Shown: positions 7,839 to 15,780, numbered from the stretch's first letter. The stretch is DNA of 33,786 nt from JBOGUF01 sp050696075 (GCA_050696075.1 JBOGUF010000023.1:1-33786), one strand, 5' to 3'. Program-made: numbers and translations. Notes: generated from the letters alone by a model not told the origin.

Positions 7839-9224
7839 CTAGGTTTGGTAGCCGCCGTCGATGGCAACCTGATTGGCCAGGTCGTTGGCGGCCTGGATCG
7901 CCTCGTCGATCGAGATGTCGCCGACGAGGGCGGCGGCGAACTGCTGGCTGACGTCATTGCCGAGCGCCTGGAACTCCGGGATGCGGACGAACTGGCCGCC
8001 GGTGTAAGGCACCGGATCCTCGGTCGGCGCGTTCGGGTTGGCCTCCTCGATTGAGTTGAGGACGATCTCGGCGAAATCGCCGGCGAACTCGAGATACGCC
8101 GGATCGGCGTAGACCGAGGCACGCGAGCCGGTCGGCGCGCGACCCCAGCCGCCTTCCCGCTCGACGACCAATTTGACGTAGTCCTTGGAAGTCGCCCAGG
8201 TCATGAAGGCCATCGCCGCCTCCTTGGCGTCGGAGTTGGCGGCCATCGCGAAATTCCAACTCCACAGCCAGTTGCCGGTCGGCAGCTTGTTGGAGGGGCC
8301 ATAGGCGTAACCGACCTGATCATGGTACTCCGGGCTCTCGCCGGGCGAGGAGATCAGCTCGGCGGCCGAGGTCGCGTCGTACCACTGGGCGCATTTGCCC
8401 TGGACGAACAAGGTCTCGGTCTCGGTGAAGCCGTTCTGCTCGACGCCCGGTGGGCCGTATTGCTGAAGCGTCTCGACGTAGAAGCGGATCGCCGCGGCCG
8501 AGTCCTCTTCGGTCAGCGCCGCATTCCAGTCTTCGTCGTACCACCGCCCGCCGAAGGCATTGATGACGGTCGTCAGCGGGGCCAACTGCTCGCCCCAGCC
8601 CGGCAGGCCGCGCAGGCAGACGCCGTAGACCTCGTCCGGATTGTGCAGCGCGGCGGCAAACTCGGCGATCTGGTCCCAGGTCGGGCGCTCAGGCATCTCC
8701 AACCCGGCCGCGTCGAACAGGTCCTTGCGGTAAAAGGTCATCGCGCTCTCGCCGTAGAATGGTAGCGCGTAGAGCCCCTCCTCGTACGTGAGGCCGACCT
8801 TCATGCTATCGAAGACGTCGTCGAGGTCGTACGCCGGGTCGGCGGCGGCCTCTTCGCCGACCTCCTCCAGCCAGCCGTTGGCGGCCCAGAGCGGCACTTC
8901 GAACGGGCCGATGGTGAACACGTCGAACTGCCCGGCCTGAGCCGAGACATCCTGGGTGATCGTCTGGCGGATCTCGTTTTCCGGCAGGACGGTCAGGTTG
9001 ACCGTGACGTTGGGATAGGCCTTATTGAACTCGCCCGCCTCGACAATCTCCTGCAAGGCGACCATCTGCGGGTTGCCAACCATGCCGACGTCGATGGCGC
9101 CCGAGACCTCGGTATTGACCCGCGGGGTCGCGTCCTGAGCCGCGGCCCCGCGGCTGCCGAGTGCCGCGAGAAGGGGAACGATTAAGATCAGGATGGCCAT
9201 CAGCGCGAAGGAATTCCGGTTCAT
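7839..9224 (-). CDS. Extracellular sugar-binding protein of ABC transporter (operon A)
   Basis: The 461-residue protein belongs to solute-binding family 1 (MalE-like). The signal peptide is MNRNS, a long hydrophobic core (FALMAILILIVPLLAAL) and a probable cleavage after GAAA. There is no cysteine in the cleavage region, so it is not a classical lipoprotein. Family features include early AYPNVTVNLTVLPENEIRQ (ligand lobe 1), YEEGLYALPFYGESAMTFYRKDLFDAAG (hinge region) and an aromatic-rich C-lobe. The ATG at 9224 has AAGGAG 10 bases upstream. It is the first gene of the operon, followed by two permeases and a dehydrogenase. A promoter with a possible operator is marked upstream. The ligand is unknown. 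Confidence 0.92.
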   Translation of the reverse strand: MNRNSFALMAILILIVPLLAALGSRGAAAQDATPRVNTEVSGAIDVGMVGNPQMVALQEIVEAGEFNKAYPNVTVNLTVLPENEIRQTITQDVSAQAGQFDVFTIGPFEVPLWAANGWLEEVGEEAAADPAYDLDDVFDSMKVGLTYEEGLYALPFYGESAMTFYRKDLFDAAGLEMPERPTWDQIAEFAAALHNPDEVYGVCLRGLPGWGEQLAPLTTVINAFGGRWYDEDWNAALTEEDSAAAIRFYVETLQQYGPPGVEQNGFTETETLFVQGKCAQWYDATSAAELISSPGESPEYHDQVGYAYGPSNKLPTGNWLWSWNFAMAANSDAKEAAMAFMTWATSKDYVKLVVEREGGWGRAPTGSRASVYADPAYLEFAGDFAEIVLNSIEEANPNAPTEDPVPYTGGQFVRIPEFQALGNDVSQQFAAALVGDISIDEAIQAANDLANQVAIDGGYQT

Positions 9225-9407
9225 CTCCGTGATACTCCTTTCAACGTCGAGACCGGTCCGTCTGATGCCTGGATCAATTGGCCGGTAGCGGGAACCTCAG
9301 CAGGCTTGGATCATGCCTCCTTCCTTCATCGTTCTGCTATCCAGCCTGGGCTGCCGTGGGCACACGGCTGAGTGCGGGCGTCGAGGTGTCCAACCTGAAG
9401 TGGCGCT

Positions 9408-9436
9408 AGCATACGGGCGCTGCCGCATGCGGTCAA
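9408..9436 (-). promoter_or_regulatory. Probable sigma-70-type promoter of operon A
   Basis: On the minus strand TTGACC (complement of 9431-9436), a 17-base spacer and TATGCT (complement of 9408-9413) give a close match to the housekeeping promoter. Transcription would start near 9400, leaving a leader of about 175 bases before the binding-protein ATG. The -35 box is overlapped by a 14-bp palindrome at 9435-9448. Confidence 0.6.
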
Positions 9437-9448
9437 GCGCGAGCGCTT
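9435..9448. promoter_or_regulatory. Candidate operator overlapping the operon A -35 box
   Basis: AAGCGC, a 2-base spacer GA, and GCGCTT form a perfect 6+6 palindrome. Palindromes of this flavour are typical of LacI-family sugar regulators, and overlap with the -35 box would suit repression. No LacI-family gene is in the window, so the cognate regulator is unknown. Confidence 0.4.
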
Positions 9449-9509
9449 CGTGTTCCGTTGGCCCAGTCAACCTCATCTCCGACCCCGCCCATGAAGCCCC
9501 TCCTGACCC

Positions 9510-11222
9510 CTACACACCGACTGCCGCTGCCGGGTAGTAAAACGGGTCGACGCCGCCGCGGCACGTTCCGTCGGCGGCGACCTGGACGCAGGCGGGCGAG
9601 GCGAAGTCGCCGAGGAACTGATCTTCGGCCATGACGACGATCTGATGGCCGAGTTCGACGAGCCGGCGGACGGTCTCGCCCGGCAGGCGGGGGCTGACGA
9701 TCAGGTTCGGGGTCGAGGCGTCGATGCGCGGCGCGGAGACCGCTGGTTGCATCGTCAGGCCGTGGTCGATCAGGTTCATCGCCACCTGCGCCAGGGCGTT
9801 CAGGATGCGACGACCGCCGCTGGCTCCGATCGCGGCGACGGCGCGGCCATCCTTGACCAGCAACGCCGGCGACATGTTCGACAGCGGCCGCTTGCCGCCG
9901 CCGACGGAATTAGGCCGTCCCGGCTCGGGGTCGAACCACATCATCCCGTTGTTGAGCAGCACCCCGGTTCCAGGAACCACGACGCGGCTGCCCCAGACGC
10001 TAAGCAGCGTCTGGGTCACGGTCACGGCGACGCCGTTCTTGTCGATCGCGCTCTGGTGGGTCGTGCTGCCGCCTCGGGCGTATTCGGGCATTGAGGCGAC
10101 AAAGTCGTGGGTGACGCCCAATCGCGATTTGTTGGCGGCAGCGATCGGTCGCATGCCGTTGGCCTGTATGGCGTGGCGGCGTTCGGCCAGATAGTCCTGG
10201 CTGAAGAGCGTATCGAGCGGGACCTCGACGTGATCCGGGTCAGCCAGATAGGCATAGCGGTCGGCGAAGGCGACGCGGAACGCCCGCGCGATCCGGTGCA
10301 GCGCCTCCGGCGTGTTGTGACCCAGGGCGGCGACGTCGACGCCGTCGAGGAGCGCCATCGACTGCGCCAGCGTCGTGCCGCCGGTTCCCTTGCCGACGGT
10401 GAGGAGGTCGTGCCCGTGGTACGACACGCGGAGGGGCTCGGCGATCGTGGCCCGATAGCGGCTGAAGTCGTCGCGGGAGAAGAGTCCGCCGTGTTCGACC
10501 ACGTGCTCAACGATGCGCGCGGCGAGATCGCCCTCGTAGAATACGCGCGGTCCCTGATCGGCGAGGGTGCGCAGCGTTTGGGCCAGGTCGGTTTGACGCA
10601 GGATTTCGGGGCGCGTCTGGTCGAGCGTCGTCGGCGGTTGGCCGTCGGGCCGGACGAAGATGGCGGCGGTCGCCGGAAACCGGGCCAGATTGGCGAGGTC
10701 GCGGCCAACGGTTAGCGTCGTGAGCCAGGTGACTGGCACGCCGCCCTCGGCATAGCCGATGGCCGGTTCCAGCGCCTCGGCCCAGGAGATCGTGCCGTAC
10801 CGTTCGAGCGCGAGCGAGAGCCCGGCGACCGTGCCGGCCACCGTTACGGCGCGGTGGCCGACAACGTTCGCGCTGTCGACGACCGCCGGCCAGCCGAAGA
10901 GTTCCGTGTCCTTGGCGCCGCCGACGAGCGGAAACATGCCGGATGTCGCGGCCGCGGGGGAGACCATCGGGTATTCGACCGTGACCGCTTCGTCGCGGTC
11001 GGGGAAGTGCGCGACGAGGTAGCCGCCGCCACCGATCCCGCTCATCGCCGGCTCGACCACCCCGGCCGTCAGCGCGGTGGTGACGGCCGCGTCGATCGCG
11101 TTGCCGCCGCGACGCAGGACCGCCGCGCCCGCCTCGGCGGCCAGCCGCGTTTTCGCCGCGACCATCCCGCCTCGCGCCACCGCTTCCGTCCGCTCGATTC
11201 GCCACGCGCTCCGTTCGCTCAC
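9510..11222 (-). CDS. Gamma-glutamyltransferase-like Ntn hydrolase
   Basis: The 570-residue protein has the GGT fold order: N-terminal SGIGGGGYLV motif, an autocleavage site before T387 in GGSTTHQSAID, and a small-subunit part with KRPLSNMSPALL and a GASGGRRI loop. It starts at GTG (11222) with AGGAG 10 bases upstream. No signal peptide is visible, so it is probably cytoplasmic. Compared from memory with E. coli GGT, residues gripping the glutamyl group are changed. The DFREMAP motif is replaced by EYPMVSP (Arg114 becomes Pro), the TLNTTFG segment reads TLLSVWG, and NNQMDDF reads NNGMMWF. It should self-process, but the acyl group it transfers or hydrolyses is probably not gamma-glutamyl. It diverges from the accDA gene. 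Confidence 0.85.
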   Translation of the reverse strand: MSERSAWRIERTEAVARGGMVAAKTRLAAEAGAAVLRRGGNAIDAAVTTALTAGVVEPAMSGIGGGGYLVAHFPDRDEAVTVEYPMVSPAAATSGMFPLVGGAKDTELFGWPAVVDSANVVGHRAVTVAGTVAGLSLALERYGTISWAEALEPAIGYAEGGVPVTWLTTLTVGRDLANLARFPATAAIFVRPDGQPPTTLDQTRPEILRQTDLAQTLRTLADQGPRVFYEGDLAARIVEHVVEHGGLFSRDDFSRYRATIAEPLRVSYHGHDLLTVGKGTGGTTLAQSMALLDGVDVAALGHNTPEALHRIARAFRVAFADRYAYLADPDHVEVPLDTLFSQDYLAERRHAIQANGMRPIAAANKSRLGVTHDFVASMPEYARGGSTTHQSAIDKNGVAVTVTQTLLSVWGSRVVVPGTGVLLNNGMMWFDPEPGRPNSVGGGKRPLSNMSPALLVKDGRAVAAIGASGGRRILNALAQVAMNLIDHGLTMQPAVSAPRIDASTPNLIVSPRLPGETVRRLVELGHQIVVMAEDQFLGDFASPACVQVAADGTCRGGVDPFYYPAAAVGV

Positions 11223-11290
11223 CGTTTCAGGTCTCCTTTCTGTTACCGACTTCTGAGAACCTCGATCTTATCCGATTCTTGTTGTGCAAC

Positions 11291-11325
11291 TTGTGCACCT
11301 TGCGCGGAGTAGGGTAGGTGCACAA
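11291..11325. promoter_or_regulatory. Inverted repeat in the GGT-like/accDA divergent region
   Basis: TTGTGCACCT at 11291-11300 and AGGTGCACAA at 11316-11325 form a perfect 10-bp inverted repeat with a 15-base centre. A third TTGTGCA half lies directly before it at 11282-11288. The position, between two divergent genes and upstream of both starts, suits a regulator-binding site. A transcript hairpin is the alternative. Confidence 0.5.
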
Positions 11326-11340
11326 CAAGGTAGCACTGGT

Positions 11341-11376
11341 CCTTGCCGACCTTGCCGCCCCTGCCGTCCTTGCCGT
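11341..11376. repeat. Nine-base tandem repeat upstream of accDA
   Basis: Four 9-bp units of the type CCTTGCCGT (last base variable, one C for T) are followed by a decayed fifth. They end about 70 bases before the accDA ATG. A second 9-bp array lies inside the 3' end of the same gene at about 13264-13299. Function unknown. Confidence 0.55.
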
Positions 11377-11449
11377 CCTCGTCCAGACCCCGTAGCATGG
11401 CCGTGGCGATGCGCTCCGCGCTCCAGCTCCGGCCGGACCGGGAGGACTC

Positions 11450-13471
11450 ATGACGAATGCCAAACCGCGGTTGGAACGTCCGGCCCCGGAGGATATCGAG
11501 GGCGAGGGTCTGGACGCCTTCGGCGACGGCGATCTCGATCTCGATTGCCCCTCCTGCGGCGCGGACCTGACCGGCGCCGAGCTCTTTGCAGTTTTTCGCG
11601 TCTGCCCGAACTGTCGCCGCCATTTCTCGGCGCCGGCGCGCGAACGGCTGGCGATGCTCGTCGACCCCGGCTGCTTCCAGGAGACGAACGCGGCGCTGAT
11701 TTCGGTCGATCCGATCGTCTTCCACGACCAGTTGCCCTTCCCCGACCGCATCGCGGAGGCGCACGAGCGCGGCTTGGTCTCCGATGCGGTCATCACGGGA
11801 ATCGGTGAAATTGGCGGCCGCGGCGCCGTCCTCGTCCTGATCGACCACGTCTATCTGGGCGGCAGCATCGGCGCCGTCGCGGGGGAGAAGATCGCGCTGG
11901 CGATGGAGCTGGCGGTCGCCCGCCGGCTACCGCTGATCGCGATCTGCTCCGGTGGCGCGCCGCGCACCCAGGAGGGGATGCTCTCCCTCGTGCAACTCGC
12001 TAAGTCGGCGGCGATGGCCTCGCGGCTGCACCGGGCTGGTGTGCCTTTCGTCAGCGTCCTCACCCACCCGACGACGGGCGGCGTCTACGCGGGATTGGCC
12101 AACCAGGCCGATATCGTCGTCGCGGAACCGGGCGCCTGGATCGGGTTCGGCTCCGCGCGCGGCTCGGCGGGGGTGCCGGCCGACGGCGGCGGGCCAAACA
12201 CCGCCGAGTTCCTACTGGACCACGGCATGATCGACGATCTGGTCGATCGCACGCGGCTGCGGGGCTACCTCGGCCGCCTCCTCGATCTCTTCGCGGTGCG
12301 CGGCCTAGCGCGGCCGGGGACGCCGCTCGCCGCCTTGGCCGGCGGCAGCGCCCGCGGCTGGGAGGCGGTCGCGCTAGCCCGCCACGCCGAGCGGCCGACG
12401 AGCCTCGACTACATCCGGCGGCTGATGCCGGAGTTTGTCGTGCTCCACGGCGACCGCGCCTACGGGGATGACCCGGCCGTGATCTGCGGTCTTGGCCGGC
12501 TCGAAGGGGTCAGCGTCGCGGTCATCGCGCAGGAGCGCGGGCGCGGTGAGGAGCAGGAGCGGCGGCGCGGCGGCCGGATGTCGCCCGAGGGCTATCGGAA
12601 GGCGTCACGGTTAATGCGCCTTGCCGGTCACTTCGAATTGCCGCTGGTGACGTTGGTCGATACGCCCGGCGCGATGACCGGCATCGAAGCCGAGGCGCGG
12701 GGGATCGGGGTTGCTGTCTCCCAGGCGTTCGGCCTGATGAGCATGCTGCCGGTGCCGATCGTCTCGGTCGTCGTCGGCGAGGCGAGCGGGGCGGGCGCCC
12801 TCGCGCTCGGTGTCGGCGACCGCATCTTGATGCAGGAGCACGCGATCTATACCGTCACCGGGCCGGAGAGCGCCGCCGCGCACCCCTACCGCGCGGGCGA
12901 CCGCGGCTCAACCGCGTCGACCACCTCGAAGCTGACCGCGCGCGATTGCCAACGTCTCGGCGTCGTCGATGTCATCGTCCCGGAACCGTCGCCCGGCGCG
13001 CACGCCGACCCGGACTTTGCCGCCACACAAGTCAAGCTGGCAATTGTGCAGGCGCTGGACGAATTGACCGGCATCGGTCCCCGTCGCCTGCTTGACGAAC
13101 GCGCCCGCAAAGTGCGCTACCTCGGACAGACGACTCCCGCTGGGCGCGAGGCCGCCCGCCTCGAATTGAACGAATTGCAGGAGCTTCAGCGCAATCTCAG
13201 CCGCTCCTTCGAAGAGCTCAGGAGCGACCTGCGCGACCGCTGGGAGCACCGCCACGTCGGGCGCAACCTGCCGAACCTGCCGAACCTGCCGAACTTGCCC
13301 ACCCTCCCCGATCTCTCCGCGCGCCTTCACCTGCACCGGCCGGACCTGACCGATCTCGCCGGCCGCCTGAGCGCGCTGCGGGAGTCGGCGGTCGGCAGCC
13401 GGCAGCCGCCTGGACACGACGTTGCATCGACCGACGATGCGGACAATTGCGGCGAGGAGACACACCGATAA
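11450..13471 (+). CDS. accDA: Acetyl-CoA carboxylase carboxyltransferase, fused beta and alpha subunits
   Basis: The 673-residue protein joins both halves of the carboxyltransferase that moves CO2 from biotin carboxyl carrier protein to acetyl-CoA, the first step of fatty acid synthesis. Residues 1 to about 285 are AccD: a zinc ribbon with C33, C36, C52 and C55 (C-x2-C-x15-C-x2-C), then CSGGAPRTQEGMLSLVQLAK and HPTTGGVYAG. Residues from about 310 are AccA: MPEFVVLHGDRAYGDD, SPEGYRKASRLMRLA, VDTPGAMTG and GEASGAGALALGVGDR. The ATG at 11450 has GGGAGG 4 bases upstream. The protein ends in a low-complexity tail from about residue 605 with an NLP motif repeated four times, not needed by the family. 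It is followed by homoserine dehydrogenase on the same strand. Fused AccD-AccA is known in several bacterial lineages. No biotin carboxylase or carrier gene is in the window. Confidence 0.94.
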   Translation: MTNAKPRLERPAPEDIEGEGLDAFGDGDLDLDCPSCGADLTGAELFAVFRVCPNCRRHFSAPARERLAMLVDPGCFQETNAALISVDPIVFHDQLPFPDRIAEAHERGLVSDAVITGIGEIGGRGAVLVLIDHVYLGGSIGAVAGEKIALAMELAVARRLPLIAICSGGAPRTQEGMLSLVQLAKSAAMASRLHRAGVPFVSVLTHPTTGGVYAGLANQADIVVAEPGAWIGFGSARGSAGVPADGGGPNTAEFLLDHGMIDDLVDRTRLRGYLGRLLDLFAVRGLARPGTPLAALAGGSARGWEAVALARHAERPTSLDYIRRLMPEFVVLHGDRAYGDDPAVICGLGRLEGVSVAVIAQERGRGEEQERRRGGRMSPEGYRKASRLMRLAGHFELPLVTLVDTPGAMTGIEAEARGIGVAVSQAFGLMSMLPVPIVSVVVGEASGAGALALGVGDRILMQEHAIYTVTGPESAAAHPYRAGDRGSTASTTSKLTARDCQRLGVVDVIVPEPSPGAHADPDFAATQVKLAIVQALDELTGIGPRRLLDERARKVRYLGQTTPAGREAARLELNELQELQRNLSRSFEELRSDLRDRWEHRHVGRNLPNLPNLPNLPTLPDLSARLHLHRPDLTDLAGRLSALRESAVGSRQPPGHDVASTDDADNCGEETHR

Positions 13472-13508
13472 GCACGGACGTTCAACACGACTGGGTCCGC
13501 GACTGAGG

Positions 13509-14627
13509 ATGGGATTGGGCGTGCAGCGAATACAGTTAGTCCAGGTCGGCATCGGAACGGTCGGCGGGGCGGTGATCGAGCAGGTCCTTGACCACCGTGA
13601 ACAGTGGCGGCACGAACTGGGATTGAACATTACAGTTGCCGGAATCGTCGGCACGGGCGGCGCCCTAGTCTCCGAGCAGACCGACGGCTTTGATGAGCAA
13701 TTCCTGCGAGCTGCGGTCGCCAAGCGGCGGTCGGGGGCAGCGATCGACGAGGCCGGGGCGACGCTGGCCGAGCCGCTGGCGGCAATCGAACGGGTGGCGG
13801 AACGGGGCACGGTCGTCGTGATGGACGCGGCGGCCGGGGATGCCCCGGCTGCTATTGATGCCCAGGCGTTGGCGCTTGGCGGTGGAGTCGTCCTTTCCAA
13901 CAAAGCGCCGCTGGCCCTGCCGGTCGGATCGCCGGTCGGCGACGCGCTCTGGGCGGCGGCAGGACCGAAGGGCCACCTACGCTACGAGGCGACCTGCGGC
14001 GCCGGATTGCCGGTCATCTCGACGATGCGCGCCCTGCTCGACACCGGCGACGAGATCATGGAGATCACCGGCACCCTCTCCGGCACGCTCGGCGCCATCT
14101 TCTCCGACGTGGCGAAGGAATCCCCATTCTCGGCCGCGGTGCGCTCGGCCAAGGAGCGCGGTTATACCGAACCTGACCCCCGCGACGATCTGAGCGGCCT
14201 CGACGTCGCCCGCAAGGCGCTAATTCTGGCCCGCACCCTCGGCCGGCAGGTCGATTTGTCCGATATCGAGGTCGAAAGCCTCGTGCCCCCCGAGTTGCGT
14301 GACGCCGGCGTCGACGAGTTCCTCGCCCGCGTCTCGATGCTCGACGACGAGATCGGGCGACGAGCGGCTGATGCGGCGGCGGGCGGACAAACGCTGAAAT
14401 ACGTCATGTCGGTCCAGCCGACCGGCCCGATTGCCGTCGGATTGCGCACCGTCGACCGCCGCACCGTCCTCGGTGCGCTGCAAGGCCCGGAAAATGTCAT
14501 CACCTTCCGCACCAAGCGCTACGACGCCTACCCGTTGAACGTGACCGGCCCCGGCGCCGGCGCGGCGGTGACAGCGGCCGGCATGGTGGCCGATATGCTG
14601 GCGCTGGCGCTGGGGCCGCTGCGATAA
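13509..14627 (+). CDS. hom: Homoserine dehydrogenase
   Basis: The 372-residue enzyme reduces aspartate semialdehyde to homoserine in threonine and methionine synthesis. It has the nucleotide-binding GIGTVGG at residues 14-20, the NK pair at 131-132 (LSNKAPLA), the substrate motif YEATCGAGLPVI at 159-170, GTLSGT near 188, and the family signature AKERGYTEPDPRDDLSGLD with K236 following. There is no C-terminal ACT domain, so feedback inhibition through that domain is absent. The ATG at 13509 and GTG at 13521 are both plausible; neither has an ideal ribosome binding site. An upstream in-frame ATG would overlap the accDA end and is rejected because the family begins just before the nucleotide-binding motif. 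It lies 37 bases after accDA and is probably co-transcribed. Confidence 0.93.
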   Translation: MGLGVQRIQLVQVGIGTVGGAVIEQVLDHREQWRHELGLNITVAGIVGTGGALVSEQTDGFDEQFLRAAVAKRRSGAAIDEAGATLAEPLAAIERVAERGTVVVMDAAAGDAPAAIDAQALALGGGVVLSNKAPLALPVGSPVGDALWAAAGPKGHLRYEATCGAGLPVISTMRALLDTGDEIMEITGTLSGTLGAIFSDVAKESPFSAAVRSAKERGYTEPDPRDDLSGLDVARKALILARTLGRQVDLSDIEVESLVPPELRDAGVDEFLARVSMLDDEIGRRAADAAAGGQTLKYVMSVQPTGPIAVGLRTVDRRTVLGALQGPENVITFRTKRYDAYPLNVTGPGAGAAVTAAGMVADMLALALGPLR

Positions 14628-14656
14628 GTACGATCTGGTGCATGGTGTACCGATGG

Positions 14657-14881
14657 CTACGCCGTCGGAGCAAGAGACGGATGGCTTGTTGGTTGTGGAA
14701 TGGGCATTCCGCGTTCGCGCGCGACTTCGAGCCAGGCACTTAACGCGATCTGTACCTCCTCAAGGGCTTCTTCGGGAGTTTCGCCATGGGCGGAGCAGTA
14801 CTTCAGATCAGGGACATCGGCAATGTTCGCCTGATCTTCATCGCTCCAGAAGATCAAAATGGGATAATCCGAGTTTGTCAC
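14657..14881 (-). CDS. HicB-like antitoxin-family protein, no HicA partner
   Basis: The 74-residue protein has the HicB N-terminal fold signature: YPILIFWSDEDQANIADVPDLKYCSAHGETPEEALEEV is a partly degenerate RNase H-like beta-beta-beta-alpha stretch with the conserved VPDL and the GxTxEEA turn. It begins at GTG with GGAGG 7 bases upstream. The C-terminal part (RERGMPIPQPTS) is typical of the short HicB family lacking a DNA-binding domain. No HicA-sized toxin frame flanks it: homoserine dehydrogenase ends 29 bases away, and a mobile palindromic element begins 17 bases upstream. It is therefore an orphan. It might act as a solitary regulator or be a remnant. Confidence 0.8.
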   Translation of the reverse strand: MTNSDYPILIFWSDEDQANIADVPDLKYCSAHGETPEEALEEVQIALSAWLEVARERGMPIPQPTSHPSLAPTA

Positions 14882-14898
14882 CTTTCATCCTCCGACAC

Positions 14899-15057
14899 TA
14901 GGCCGTGTTTGCACACCGTCATGCTGACCACCGGGAAGCATCCCCCGGCGAAGCCGCTCCGTCGTGCTCCCCCAGGATTGGGGGTTGGGGGGCCGCTGCG
15001 CTGCGCGCGGGGATGCTTCGATACCTCAGCATGACGGCACTTATCAAACACGCCCTA
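14899..15057. mobile_element. MITE-like palindromic element, copy 1
   Basis: The 159-bp element has terminal inverted repeats beginning TAGGsCGTGTTTG at both ends, followed inward by GTCATGCTGA at both ends. A second internal inverted repeat, GAAGCATCCCC at 14935-14945 and its complement at 15009-15019, makes the whole unit a potential long hairpin. It carries no gene. Outer TA dinucleotides could be the target duplication, as for IS630/mariner-type elements; this is inference. Two relatives are at 24131-24319 and 24325-24484. Confidence 0.75.
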
Positions 15058-15076
15058 ATGTGTAGTCTCTGCGACG

Positions 15077-15721
15077 TCATCGGCGCTTCGCGTCTTTCGC
15101 GTCGCGATCGGCGATCGCCGGCCACTCGTACTCCATGTTCCGCGCCGTGGCGGCGGCGACCTCCTGGCCATGCAGGCGGGCGACGATGTGCAGCGCCATG
15201 TCGATGCCCGCGGAGACGCCGGCGGAGGTGATGACCTTGCCTTCATCGACATAACGCTGGTCGTCAACGGTGGTGACTTCTGGGTGATGCTCGCGCATCC
15301 AGTCGATGCCGGCCCAGTGGGTCGTGGCGCGCTTGCCGTCGAGGATGCCGTTGGCGGCAAGCAGAAACGCCCCGGTGCAAACGCTGGTAGTGAGCTCGGT
15401 CTGCCGATCTTGCGCCTTGATCCAATCGAGCACCGACCGGTTCGTGCGCTCCTTCCGCGTGCCTTGGCCGCCGGGAATGAGCAGGATATCGAGCGGCGGG
15501 TGATCGTGGATCGTGTGGTGCGGGTTGACGAGCAGACCGCCGCGGCAGCGAACGAGCTGGTTCTTCTCGGCGATCGTCAAGGCGCGGAAGAGACGGCGGT
15601 CCTCCCGATCGCCGTCGCTCGGCGCGGTCGCCATCGAAAAGACCTCGAACGGACCGCAGAAGTCGAGCACCTCGACGTCGTCGAAGATCAGGATGCCGAC
15701 GGTGCGCGGCGGAACAGGCAT
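15077..15721 (-). CDS. DJ-1/PfpI family protein, isonitrile hydratase-like
   Basis: The 214-residue protein belongs to the class I glutamine amidotransferase-like superfamily. The nucleophile elbow is TSVCTGAFLLA with C115, followed by the HW pair of RATTHW; LLIPGGQG and the N-terminal ILIFDDVEVLDFCGPFEVF are also diagnostic. This subgroup includes isonitrile hydratase (InhA of Pseudomonas) and the N-terminal halves of some AraC-type regulators; here no DNA-binding domain follows. The ATG at 15721 has AAGGAGG 6 bases upstream. It diverges from glgX, with a perfect 11-bp inverted repeat between them. The reaction is not certain; many relatives are uncharacterised hydrolases. Confidence 0.87.
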   Translation of the reverse strand: MPVPPRTVGILIFDDVEVLDFCGPFEVFSMATAPSDGDREDRRLFRALTIAEKNQLVRCRGGLLVNPHHTIHDHPPLDILLIPGGQGTRKERTNRSVLDWIKAQDRQTELTTSVCTGAFLLAANGILDGKRATTHWAGIDWMREHHPEVTTVDDQRYVDEGKVITSAGVSAGIDMALHIVARLHGQEVAAATARNMEYEWPAIADRDAKDAKRR

Positions 15722-15750
15722 GGTGGCCCTCCTTTGACATCGGACTTCAG

Positions 15751-15780
15751 GCGACGACAGGCGGCGCGACCTGTCGTCGC
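15751..15780. promoter_or_regulatory. Perfect 11-bp inverted repeat between the PfpI-like gene and glgX
   Basis: GCGACGACAGG at 15751-15761 and CCTGTCGTCGC at 15770-15780 are separated by 8 bases. The repeat lies 30 bases upstream of the PfpI-like start, inside its leader or promoter, and about 165 bases upstream of the glgX start. It could be an operator or an RNA hairpin. Confidence 0.5.

Noticed and set aside
11243..11848. Minus-strand open frames covering the accDA start and the divergent region
   Set aside because: They are antisense to the AccD zinc ribbon; part of the apparent repeat in the protein comes from the 9-bp DNA array.
14628..15076. A missing HicA toxin gene beside the HicB-like gene
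   Set aside because: No frame of HicA size with the G-x-x-x-x-x-H-P-type motif could be found on either strand; the space is filled by the palindromic element.
15077..15721. AraC-type regulator (the PfpI-like domain is often its N-terminal half)
   Set aside because: The frame ends after the amidotransferase-like domain, with no helix-turn-helix and no continuation in another frame.
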